Positions 56,762 to 64,000 of a DNA stretch of 64,000 nucleotides are shown piece after piece (within the stretch, counting starts at the first letter, position 1; the number at the start of each line of letters is the position of its first letter). The position numbers were made by a program, and so were the translations under genes. Source of the stretch: Microtetraspora niveoalba (GTDB lineage Bacteria > Actinomycetota > Actinomycetes > Streptosporangiales > Streptosporangiaceae); the NCBI RefSeq assembly GCF_001570405.1, contig NZ_BBYM01000005.1:1-64000 (forward strand), in the 5' to 3' direction. Under the pieces are notes generated by a model that saw nothing but the letters and a program-made list of their open reading frames with translations, ran no database searches and had not been told where the DNA came from.

Positions 56762-56965
56762 TCATCCGGCCTCGATGAACGCATCCCTGAGGTAGTCGTG
56801 TACCGCCTGCTCGGGCACCCTGAAGGATCGGCCGACACGGATGGCCGGCAGCTCACCTGAGTGGACGAGCCGGTACACCGTCATCTTGGACACTCGCATG
56901 ACCGTGGCGACTTCCGCCACCGTCAGGAACTTCACCTCGCTGAGAGGTCTTTCGCCTGCACCCAT
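56762..56965 (-). CDS. Small excisionase/BldC-like HTH protein (Rv0500A type)
   Basis: 67-residue DNA-binding protein. A winged HTH of the MerR/excisionase type fills most of it: VKFLTVAEVATVMRVSKMTVYRLVHSGELPAIRVGRSFRVPEQAV in pieces, followed by a short C-terminal helix. AAGAGG precedes the ATG at 56965; the frame is open to 57013 without such a site. It is conserved next to bS22 in many actinobacteria. The target is unknown; a developmental role (BdtA in Streptomyces) is suggested by literature memory. Confidence 0.82.
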   Translation of the reverse strand: MGAGERPLSEVKFLTVAEVATVMRVSKMTVYRLVHSGELPAIRVGRSFRVPEQAVHDYLRDAFIEAG

Positions 56966-57277
56966 CGGACGCCTCTTCCGCACGTGTTTCCGGGTTATCC
57001 CCACTGGTGCCATCGCTCACGCACGTGTACTGCCGTCAGCGTAAGTCGGGACTGCGAGTAGGCAAACCCCCCATTTCATCAGTCACCGCAGCCTTATGCC
57101 GTCCATATGGAGAAAGCCGCTGGTAGCAGTCGCGACGTGCCCGCTCACCTCGATGCTGGAACGAACCAACTTCTCTCACACAAGGGTCGCCCCGGCTCAC
57201 GAAAGGGTCGGCAAACACCCGACAAGAGGGGGCAAAGGGGAGTGCGAATTACGCGAAACGGACGGTCCGCTGCGCGT
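56966..57277. other. Intergenic stretch upstream of the HTH gene
   Basis: About 310 bases with no supported gene. It is less GC-rich than its surroundings between 57040 and 57260 and should hold the promoter of the HTH-bS22-epimerase group. I see no clear hairpin after the phosphatase gene. Confidence 0.4.
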
Positions 57278-58066
57278 TCAGAGGTGAGTGGCGATCCTGG
57301 CGACGAGGTAGTCCGTCAGCGGACCGTAATGCCTCGGCAACACGTTGTCGTCGAGCGGCACCGCGACGGCGATCTTCCCCTCCGCCTCGCCGACGAAGAG
57401 CGCGGGATCGTTGCTGTCCGCGAACCCCACGGTCTCGACGCCCGCCTCGCCCGCCGCGCCCGCCCAGCCGTGGTCGGCGATCACGAAGTCGGGCCGCTCC
57501 TCCGCCAGGATCGCGCGCATCGGGTCCGGGTCGTGGGTGTGCACCAGGGCGGCGCCGTCGTCCAGCATCGCGACGTCGTCGAGATAGCGGATCCGGCGTA
57601 CGCGCCCGAGCCCGTTGCCCATGTAGCTCCACCTCTCCGCCGGGGTGAGCAGGGTCGCCCCGGCCGAGCGGGCGAGCCTGGCGAGGGCGAGGTGGACGGT
57701 CAGCAGTCCCGTCGGATGGCCGGTGGCGATGACGATGCGCGCGTTGCCCCTGGCCAGCACCTCCCCGACGCGGTCGCCCATCGCCTCGATCGCGTCGATG
57801 GTCAGGTCCGGGTCGATCGTGTCCTGGCCCTCCCGGTGCTCCGGGTCGGCCACGACGCCCACCGACTTGGCCATCTGCTCCAGCACGTCGCGGAAGCTCC
57901 ATTCGGCCGCGAACGACAGGCCGAACATGTAGTGGGGGTCGCGGTTGGCCAGGGAGCGGTAGTTGTCGAGGTTGTTCTCGCGCGGCGTGGCGACGTCGCC
58001 CGCGATGCGCGTCCTGATCAGGTGGTCACGGAGATCTGTGCGGGAGGGAACGTTCACAGGTGCCAC
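57278..58066 (-). CDS. Conserved phosphatase-annotated protein
   Basis: 262-residue cytoplasmic protein of a family usually labelled phosphatase in actinomycetes; I recognise the family by pattern but know no verified activity. It has alternating strands and helices, with Asp-rich loops YLDDVAMLDDGAALVHTHDPDP and DFVIADHGWAGAAGEAG. The N terminus is a helical segment (RTDLRDHLIRTRIAGDVATPRENN). GAGGAG lies four bases before the GTG start. It is followed on the same strand by no close gene; acuC lies just upstream. Confidence 0.7.
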   Translation of the reverse strand: MAPVNVPSRTDLRDHLIRTRIAGDVATPRENNLDNYRSLANRDPHYMFGLSFAAEWSFRDVLEQMAKSVGVVADPEHREGQDTIDPDLTIDAIEAMGDRVGEVLARGNARIVIATGHPTGLLTVHLALARLARSAGATLLTPAERWSYMGNGLGRVRRIRYLDDVAMLDDGAALVHTHDPDPMRAILAEERPDFVIADHGWAGAAGEAGVETVGFADSNDPALFVGEAEGKIAVAVPLDDNVLPRHYGPLTDYLVARIATHL

Positions 58067-58094
58067 AGCGCTCCTCGCGCGACCGGGATTCCCG

Positions 58095-59282
58095 TCATGG
58101 CAGGGGGTCCAATCCGTGGAAGGGGAAGACGGCCTTCCTGGTGGCCACGATGGCCCGGTCGATCGGGTCGCCCGGGTCGTAACCGCCAGAGAAGTCGGAG
58201 TACGCCGGCCGGTGCCCGTCGGTCATCGACAGCGGAGGCACCTCGCCGGTCCGCTCCGTGACCAGTGCCCGCCAGCTCGGCGGGGTCGGCGTCGACGGCT
58301 CGACGGGATGTCCGGACGCCTCCGCGATCAGATGGGTCCACGCGCGCGGCACCACCTGGACCAGCTCGTATCCCCCGCCGCCGGTGACGACCCACCGGCC
58401 GCCCGACGTCTCGTGCGCCAGCCGGTGCAGCGCGGCGTAGGCCGCGCGCTGGCCGTCCAGGCTGAGCATGAGGTTGGCCAGCGGGTCGAGGGCGTGGCTG
58501 TCGCATCCGTGCTGGGTGACGAGGATCTCGGCGCCGAACTCCCGCAGCAGCGGCGGCACGACCGCGTGGAAGGCGCGCAGCCAGCCGGCGTCCCCGCATC
58601 CCGCGGGCAGCGCCACGTTGACCGCGCTGCCGTTCGCCCCGGTCTCGCCGGGGAAGCCTGTGCCGGGGAAGAGCGTGCGCGGGCTCTCGTGCAGGCTGAT
58701 CGTGAGCACCCGCGGGTCGTCGTAGAACGCGGCCTGCACGCCGTCGCCGTGGTGGACGTCCACGTCCACGTACGCCACCTTCTCCGCCCCCTGGGCGAGC
58801 AGCCAGGCGATCGCGACGGCCGGGTCGTTGTAGACGCAGAACCCGCTGGCCGTCGCGGCCATGGCATGGTGCAGGCCGCCGGCCACGTTGACGGCGTGCC
58901 CCGCCTCACCCGTCCACACCGACCGCGCGGCCTCGATGGATGCTCCGGTGATCAGCGCGGACGCCTCGTGGACGCCGGCGAAGGCGGGGTTGTCGGTGGT
59001 GCCCAGCCCGCAGCCGAGATCGGGCCGGCCGGTCTTCGAGACCGCCTTGACCGCCTCGATGTAGTCGCGGCGGTGGACCATCGCGAGCTCGTCGTCGCTC
59101 GCCGGGGCGCATCCGGCCATCTCGACCCGGTCGAGGACGCCGAGGTCGCGGGCGAGCGCCATGGTCAGCTCCACCCGGACCGGCGCGAGCGGATGCCCGG
59201 GGCCGAAGTCGTACGACGTCAGGGCGTCGTCCCAGAGCACGCGGACGCGGCCGCATCCTGGCTCGCCGGTTCGCTCGATCAT
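58095..59282 (-). CDS. acuC: AcuC-like histone-deacetylase-family deacetylase
   Basis: 395-residue class I/II HDAC-like zinc enzyme. Active-site blocks: GGLHHAM, ASGFCVYNDPAVAI, YVDVDVHHGDGVQAAFYDD (zinc ligands) and TQHGCDSHALDPLA, then TGGGGYELVQVVPRAW. In Bacillus the AcuC protein deacetylates acetyl-CoA synthetase; here the substrate is likely an acetyl-lysine protein or polyamine. The ATG at 59282 follows GGCGAGGAGG; an open frame to 59405 is not family-like. Its neighbour downstream is the phosphatase-type gene. Confidence 0.9.
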   Translation of the reverse strand: MIERTGEPGCGRVRVLWDDALTSYDFGPGHPLAPVRVELTMALARDLGVLDRVEMAGCAPASDDELAMVHRRDYIEAVKAVSKTGRPDLGCGLGTTDNPAFAGVHEASALITGASIEAARSVWTGEAGHAVNVAGGLHHAMAATASGFCVYNDPAVAIAWLLAQGAEKVAYVDVDVHHGDGVQAAFYDDPRVLTISLHESPRTLFPGTGFPGETGANGSAVNVALPAGCGDAGWLRAFHAVVPPLLREFGAEILVTQHGCDSHALDPLANLMLSLDGQRAAYAALHRLAHETSGGRWVVTGGGGYELVQVVPRAWTHLIAEASGHPVEPSTPTPPSWRALVTERTGEVPPLSMTDGHRPAYSDFSGGYDPGDPIDRAIVATRKAVFPFHGLDPLP

Positions 59283-59450
59283 GCCGCCGCCTCCTCGCCG
59301 CACGATCGTGACGCTACCGTACGCCCCTGGGCGGGGATCCTCCCCCTCGTGGCATACGCCACTTATCCCGATCACGTACCGAAATATCGATGCAAATCCG
59401 GCCACGAGGACGGTGTGGGGGACACAGCGCGTGGCGTCCGCGCGGTGCGT

Positions 59451-60704
59451 CTACGAGGGGACGGGCTCCCCCGCCGGCGCGGAAACGCGGCGCAGGCCGC
59501 GAATGGCCGGGATGCCGAGCAGGAAGGCGATGCCGGCGAGCCCGACCGCGAACCCGGCCATCAGCACGTTCTCCGCGCCCAGGTGGGCCGCGACCGGACC
59601 GGCCAGTGCCTGGCCCACCGGCATGCTCAGCGTGGACCCGCCCACCTCGTACGCCGTCACCCGGTTCAGCACGTCCTGCGTGACCTGGCTCTGCACGCTC
59701 GTCGCCCACATCACGGACCAGAACCCCCACACCGCGCCGGTGGTGGCGAAGGCCGCCGCGAGCGCCGGCAGCGGCGCGTGCAGGGCGAGCGCGAGCGGTT
59801 CGAGGAAGTACAGCGTCATCGCGATCGCCCCGGTCATGAGCGGGCGCGACGGCCGGAACCAGGCCGCGACCAGACCGCCGACGACCGTTCCCGCCCCGGC
59901 GGCCGACATCATCCAGCCGTAGGCGGTCCGGCCGTGGTCCTCGGTGACCAGCGCCGCGCCCAGGGGCAGCAGCGGGCCGAACACCAGCACCCCGTAGAAG
60001 GACCAGATGACGATGACGCTCCACATCCAGGTGCGGGAGCGGAACTCGTCCCATCCCTCGCGCAGATTGCGCAGCATCGAGGAGCCGGCCGAGAGACTGG
60101 GCAACGGCCGTACACGCATGAGCAGCAGGCAGACCGCGCTCACCGCGAACGTCGACGCGTCCACGACGAAGACGAGCCCGGCGCCGCCGACGCCGACGAG
60201 GACGGCCGCCAGCGCGGGGCCGAGCAACTGGGCGATGGCGTCGGCCACGCGCAGCGTCGCGTTCGCCCGCTGCAGGTCGGACGCCACCTGGGGCACCATG
60301 CTGCTCACGCCGGGCTGGAACATCGCGGCGGCCGAACCGCTGATCGCCGACAGGCCCACGATCTGCCACAGCGGCGGCGTACCGATCATGAAGACGGCGG
60401 CCATCGCCGACTGGCTGACCAGCCGCACCAGGTCGGCGCCGATCATCATCCGCCGGGCGGTGAACCGGTCGGCGAAGACGCCGCCGAAGAGGATCAGCGC
60501 CCCGAACGGCGCCATCCACGAGGCGAGCACGAAGCCGACCCCGGTCGGGCCGTAACCCGCGCCCAGCACGCCCAGCGAGATCGCGACCGGCAGCATGGTG
60601 TCGCCGAGCATCGACACCACGCGCCCGGTGAAATAGAACCCGAAATCGGGCGTCCAGAGCGGTCGCCGCCCCACCCCCGCCACGGCCTGTACGGCTTCCG
60701 CCAC
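59451..60704 (-). CDS. Major facilitator superfamily exporter (MFS_3/enterobactin-exporter-like)
   Basis: 417-residue transporter with twelve predicted spans in two halves. The loop-2 motif GGVFADRFTARRMMIGADLVR is the typical MFS A-motif variant, and the family resembles EntS-like exporters of unknown substrate. No regulator is adjacent. Upstream is an AT-rich segment (60740-60785) that probably holds its promoter. Confidence 0.85.
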   Translation of the reverse strand: MAEAVQAVAGVGRRPLWTPDFGFYFTGRVVSMLGDTMLPVAISLGVLGAGYGPTGVGFVLASWMAPFGALILFGGVFADRFTARRMMIGADLVRLVSQSAMAAVFMIGTPPLWQIVGLSAISGSAAAMFQPGVSSMVPQVASDLQRANATLRVADAIAQLLGPALAAVLVGVGGAGLVFVVDASTFAVSAVCLLLMRVRPLPSLSAGSSMLRNLREGWDEFRSRTWMWSVIVIWSFYGVLVFGPLLPLGAALVTEDHGRTAYGWMMSAAGAGTVVGGLVAAWFRPSRPLMTGAIAMTLYFLEPLALALHAPLPALAAAFATTGAVWGFWSVMWATSVQSQVTQDVLNRVTAYEVGGSTLSMPVGQALAGPVAAHLGAENVLMAGFAVGLAGIAFLLGIPAIRGLRRVSAPAGEPVPS

Positions 60705-60809
60705 GTCACCCTCACTGCCAACGCCCCGAAGTTGCCAGAGGAATGATGCCGCCGGAAAAGGAAAGTTTCTATCCTATTCCTCGCGTGGCGCGGAGCCCGG
60801 AGTGCGAAA

Positions 60810-61604
60810 TCAGCCGGAGGCGAGCTGGCGGCTGCGGTCCCTGGCGGCCTCGATGGCGTCCAGGAAGGCGGCCCGGACCTTGTGGCGTTCGAGCTCGGCG
60901 ATCGCCGAGATGGTGGTCCCGCCGGGCGAGGTGACCGCCTCGCGCAGGATCACCGGGTGCTCGCCCGAGTCGCGCAGCATGATGGCCGCGCCGACGATCG
61001 ACTGGGTGACCATGTCGAGGGCGGCGGCACGCGGCATCCCGAGCAGGATCCCGGCGTCCACCATGGCCTCGACCAGGTAGAAGAAGTAGGCCGGGCCGCT
61101 GCCCGACAGCGCGGTCGCGGCGTCCTGCTGCGACTCGGGGATGCGCAGCACCTTGCCGACCGGCTTGAGCAGGGCCTCGGTGCGCTCCAGGTGGCGCTCG
61201 CCCGCGTGCGCCCCCGGCGAGATCACGCTCATCGCCTCGTCGACCAGGACCGGCGTGTTGGACATGACGCGGACCACCGGCACCGCCTCCCCGAGCCGGG
61301 ACTCCACGAACGCGGTGGTGATGCCCGCCGCGGCGGAGATCACCAGCCGGTCGGCCGGCACGTACGGGGCGATCTCGGCGAGCAGGCTCGCCATGTCCTG
61401 CGGCTTGACGGCGAGGATGATGGTGTCGGCCGCCTTCGCCGCCTCGGCGTTGGAGACCACGCGCACGCCGTAGCTCTCGCGCAGCGCCTGCGCCCGGTCC
61501 TCACGCCGCGCGGTCGCGATGATCTCGCTCGGCGGCAGCCCGGCCCGGACCAGCCCGGACAGCAGCGCCTCACCCATCTTGCCGGTGCCGAGAATCGCGA
61601 TCAT
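60810..61604 (-). CDS. proC: Pyrroline-5-carboxylate reductase
   Basis: 264-residue NADPH enzyme for the last step of proline synthesis. N-terminal MIAILGTGKMGEALLSGLV is the Rossmann motif. VISAAAGITTAFVE and RVMSNTPVLV are family blocks, and ALSGSGPAYFFYLVEAMVDAGILLGMPRAAA is the proline-binding region. The ATG at 61604 has GAGGA at better spacing than the ATG two codons before it. Confidence 0.94.
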   Translation of the reverse strand: MIAILGTGKMGEALLSGLVRAGLPPSEIIATARREDRAQALRESYGVRVVSNAEAAKAADTIILAVKPQDMASLLAEIAPYVPADRLVISAAAGITTAFVESRLGEAVPVVRVMSNTPVLVDEAMSVISPGAHAGERHLERTEALLKPVGKVLRIPESQQDAATALSGSGPAYFFYLVEAMVDAGILLGMPRAAALDMVTQSIVGAAIMLRDSGEHPVILREAVTSPGGTTISAIAELERHKVRAAFLDAIEAARDRSRQLASG

Positions 61605-61672
61605 GACCATTCCTCGCTGGTAGGGGCTGGCAGGGACGTCCGCAGCTTACCGACGGCCCCGGGCCGCCCCGT

Positions 61673-62407
61673 TCACCCCGTACGGCGGCGCAACGTGGCG
61701 GCGCCGAGGACGAGCGACAGGACCACGCACCCGGCCACGATCAGGATGTCGCGGACCAGGACGCCGGTGAGGTCCGCGGTCCTGGCCGCCTCCCCCATCG
61801 CCTCCACCGCGTACGAGAGCGGCATGACGTCGGACAGCCGCTCCAGCCAGGACGCCATGGCGTCGCGCGGGACGATGAGCCCGCACAGCAGCGACTGGGG
61901 CAGCACGACCGCCGGCATGAACTGCACCGCCTGGAACTCGGTGCGGGCGAAGGCGCTGAAGAACAGGCCGAGGGCCATGCCCAGCAGCGAGTCGAGCACG
62001 GCCACCAGGACCAGCGTCCCCACCGAGCCGGCGACGTTCAGGCCGAGCCAGGTGAGGGAGATGGCGAGCACCACCGCGACCTGGGCCGCGGCCACCGCCC
62101 CGAACCCGAGGGCGTAGCCGAGCAGCAGGTCGAACTTCCCGAGCGGGCCGGCCATCAGCCGTTCCAGCGTGCCGGTCGCCCGCTCCCGCTGGGTCGTGAT
62201 CGAGGTGACCATGAACATCACGACGAACGGGAAGATGCCGAGCAGCGTCGGGCCCAGCCGGTCGAACGACGCCGGGTCGTCGATGACGTACCTGAGCAGG
62301 ATCATCAGCAGGCTCGGCACGCCGACGAGCAGCGCGAGCGTGCGGCGGTCGTGGCGGAGCTGGGCGAGGATGCGGCCCGCCGTGGCGAAGGTGATCGCGG
62401 GACTCAT
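61673..62407 (-). CDS. ABC-2 type transporter permease
   Basis: 244-residue membrane permease with six spans. The ABC-2 signature region is around TTQRERATGTLERLMAGPLGKFDLLLGYALGFG. It overlaps the ATP-binding gene by four bases, so they form one exporter, perhaps for a drug or lipid. Substrate unknown. Confidence 0.87.
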   Translation of the reverse strand: MSPAITFATAGRILAQLRHDRRTLALLVGVPSLLMILLRYVIDDPASFDRLGPTLLGIFPFVVMFMVTSITTQRERATGTLERLMAGPLGKFDLLLGYALGFGAVAAAQVAVVLAISLTWLGLNVAGSVGTLVLVAVLDSLLGMALGLFFSAFARTEFQAVQFMPAVVLPQSLLCGLIVPRDAMASWLERLSDVMPLSYAVEAMGEAARTADLTGVLVRDILIVAGCVVLSLVLGAATLRRRTG

Positions 62408-63138
62408 CGGACGCTCTCCGCCCTCTCCTCGACGAGGCGCAGGAACGCCTCTTCCAGATCGACGGTCCCGGCGCGCTCACGCAGCTCGCCGGGGGCGCCG
62501 TCGGCCAGGATCTCGCCCTCCCTGAGCATGATCAGCCGATGGCACCGGGCCGCCTCGTCCATGACGTGGCTGGAGACGACCAGGGTCACGCCGCGTTCCG
62601 CGAGGCTCTGGAAGAGCCGCCAGAGGTCCTGGCGCAGCACGGGGTCGAGACCGACGGTCGGCTCGTCGAGCAGCAGCAGCTCCGGCGAGCCGAGGAGCGC
62701 GACGGCCAGGCTGGCCCGGCCGAGCTGCCCGCCGGAGAGCGCGGAGCCCAGCCGGTCGCCCGCGCCCGCGAGGCCGACCTCCTCCAGTACGCGCTCGGCG
62801 TCGCCCTTGCCCGCCCCGAGGACCTTGGCGAAGTACCGCAGGTTCTCCAGCACCGTCAGATCCCGATATATGGCGGCACTCTGCGTCGAGTAGCCGATCT
62901 TGCGGCGAAGGGCGGGGCTGCCCGCCGGAGCGCCGAGCACGGTCACCTCCCCGCTCCCGACGATCTGCACGCCCACGATCGAGCGGATCAGGGTCGTCTT
63001 GCCGCATCCACTGGGCCCGAGCAGGCCCGTCACCTGTCCGCGCGGCACCTCGAAGGTGAGGCCGCGCAGGACCTCGGCGCCGCCCCGGGAAACCCGCAGG
63101 TCCCGTACGGCCACCGCCGGTCCGGATAAATTCATCAT
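62404..63138 (-). CDS. ABC transporter ATP-binding protein
   Basis: 244-residue ATPase. Walker A LLGPSGCGKTTL (about 36-47), signature LSGGQLGRASLAVALLGSPELLLLDEPTVGLD and the H-loop VVSSHVMDEA. First gene of the two-gene exporter. The short gap to the divergent lipoprotein gene (77 bases) should contain both promoters. Confidence 0.92.
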   Translation of the reverse strand: MMNLSGPAVAVRDLRVSRGGAEVLRGLTFEVPRGQVTGLLGPSGCGKTTLIRSIVGVQIVGSGEVTVLGAPAGSPALRRKIGYSTQSAAIYRDLTVLENLRYFAKVLGAGKGDAERVLEEVGLAGAGDRLGSALSGGQLGRASLAVALLGSPELLLLDEPTVGLDPVLRQDLWRLFQSLAERGVTLVVSSHVMDEAARCHRLIMLREGEILADGAPGELRERAGTVDLEEAFLRLVEERAESVR

Positions 63139-63215
63139 GTGTTGAAATTAGACCTCGTGCGACACCCCGTCAACATCGCTCGAACCGGCCGGGCCGCCAC
63201 CTCGTTTAATGAGAT

Positions 63216-63704
63216 ATGCGAAGGTTCCCGGCCACAACGCTCCTGTTCACGGCACTCCTGTTCACGGCGGTCGCGTGCGGGCAGCAGCCGTCCACGTCGT
63301 CCGCCTCGCCCGGCGCGCCGGGCTCCGCGGGGACGTCCGCGCCGCCCGGCGGCGACGGCACGACCAGCGCGCCCGCACAATCGGAGCCCGTCCGCGGGAC
63401 ACCCTCACCGGAGACGCCCATGGGTAACACGCTCAACCCTCGGAAGATCCCCTGGACCAGCGCGACGCCGTCGGCGGACGGCACGTCGCTCACCCTCGTC
63501 TGGTGGTCCGGCGTCGCCCCCTGCACGGTGCTCGACCGGGTCGAGGTGGAGGAGGCCGCGAAGCGCGTCACCGTCACGATCTACGAGGGCCGCGACCCGC
63601 ACTTCCCCGACACCGCCTGCATCGAAATCGCCGTCGAGAAGACGACGACGGTGCGGCTCTCCGCGCCGCTCGACGGGCGCGAGGTGGTGGACGGCGCCAA
63701 GTGA
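63216..63704 (+). CDS. Putative lipoprotein with WWSG domain
   Basis: 162-residue exported protein. A signal peptide and lipobox (TAVAC, Cys about 21) start it, followed by a Ser/Gly/Pro/Thr-rich linker to about 70 and a compact domain. The domain begins NPRKIPWTSATPSADGTSLTL and contains LVWWSGVAPCTVLD; two Cys (PCTVL and TACIEI) may form a disulfide. Function unknown. The next gene repeats the pattern, indicating tandem duplication. Confidence 0.7.
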   Translation: MRRFPATTLLFTALLFTAVACGQQPSTSSASPGAPGSAGTSAPPGGDGTTSAPAQSEPVRGTPSPETPMGNTLNPRKIPWTSATPSADGTSLTLVWWSGVAPCTVLDRVEVEEAAKRVTVTIYEGRDPHFPDTACIEIAVEKTTTVRLSAPLDGREVVDGAK

Positions 63705-64000
63705 TGAACCGGCCGCGGAGGCGCTCCGTCAATACGGTCATGCGGACCATTCCACGAACGGCGGCGCTGGCCGCGACGCTCCTGATCACGATCGCCGGGA
63801 CGGCCGCGGCCTCCCTGGCCTCCTCGGGCGCGCCGGCCGCGTCCGCCGTCCCCGCCTCCCCTGCGGACGTTCCGGCCCCGGCCGCCGCGCCTACCCCGGT
63901 GAAGCCCAGGGGCGGCACCATCGACCCGCGCGCGGTCAGGTGGACCTCGGCCAAGCCGATCAGGAACGGCAGATACCTGCGCGTCACCTGGTGGTCCGGC
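63704..64000 (+). CDS. Paralogous secreted WWSG-domain protein, cut by window end
   Basis: At least 99 residues and still open at base 64000, so only the N-terminal part is present. It starts MNRPRRRSVNTVMRTIPRT then a hydrophobic signal segment (AALAATLLITIAGTAAASLA), a Pro/Ala linker, and DPRAVRWTSAKPIRNGRYLRVTWWSG in two pieces. The latter matches the PRKIPWTSATP...LVWWSG block of the preceding gene. The ATG overlaps the previous stop as TGATG. Function unknown. Confidence 0.65.
   Translation, partial: MNRPRRRSVNTVMRTIPRTAALAATLLITIAGTAAASLASSGAPAASAVPASPADVPAPAAAPTPVKPRGGTIDPRAVRWTSAKPIRNGRYLRVTWWSG

Noticed and set aside
57963-60746. 927-codon plus-strand frame opposite acuC and the MFS gene
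   Set aside because: Antisense shadow; His/Arg/Asp-rich with no domain.

Overview
The window is high-GC chromosomal DNA from a filamentous actinomycete. GTG starts, 4-base ATGA/GTGA gene overlaps, orthologues of the developmental regulators BldC and BldN, a Rex redox repressor and a GC-rich coding bias all point that way. Gene order and protein flavour suggest the Streptosporangiaceae or a relative; this placement is inferred from pattern, not from a search. No rRNA, tRNA or CRISPR array was seen.

Region 1 (1 to about 8.8 kb) is accessory. It holds an IS1380-type transposase, then a pSAM2-type rolling-circle initiator (RepSA) with a small translationally coupled upstream gene and a strongly structured 69-base element just after it. 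Next come an XRE/TPR regulator with a Rossmann-like SLOG-type partner, divergent from a pair of small unknown genes across a perfect 17-bp palindrome, and a lone, visibly AT-richer P-loop ATPase. No integrase, excisionase or transfer gene is visible, so this looks like a remnant of an integrative element or the edge of one. msrA and rarD mark the return to housekeeping DNA.

Region 2 (10.8 to 29.5 kb) is the respiratory block, all on the minus strand. A menaquinone methyltransferase gene (menG) is followed by a geranylgeranyl-reductase-family gene, the full 14-gene nuoA-N operon for complex I, and a long-chain polyprenyl diphosphate synthase. A site matching the Streptomyces Rex consensus (TGTGAACNNNTTCACA) lies upstream of the reductase-nuo transcription unit. 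The genes therefore build menaquinone and the enzyme that reduces it, apparently under NADH/NAD+ control.

Region 3 (29.6 to 47.5 kb) has a secreted beta-propeller protein, DUF4229 protein, BldC, an HExxH protein, and the System II cytochrome c maturation genes (tlpA-ccdA-resB-ccsB). The haem cluster hemL, hemB, hemD, hemC, hemA follows and ends at rex, whose promoter carries a second Rex-like site.

Region 4 (47.3 to 64 kb) has a glutaredoxin, a membrane protein fused to an ABM domain, BldN with a probable anti-sigma partner, a SerB-like HAD hydrolase, an alpha/beta hydrolase, a Ser/Thr kinase and an acyltransferase. It continues with an epimerase, the 32-residue ribosomal protein bS22, a small HTH protein, AcuC, an MFS exporter, ProC and an ABC-2 transporter. 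Two tandem paralogous secreted proteins close the window, the second cut by its end. From memory, the order proC / HTH / bS22 / epimerase / acyltransferase / serB / glutaredoxin / hemA-C-D-B / hemL / phosphatase / tlpA-ccdA-resB-ccsB resembles the mycobacterial Rv0500-Rv0529 stretch. It therefore seems to be an old actinobacterial neighbourhood for haem, cytochrome and quinone supply.
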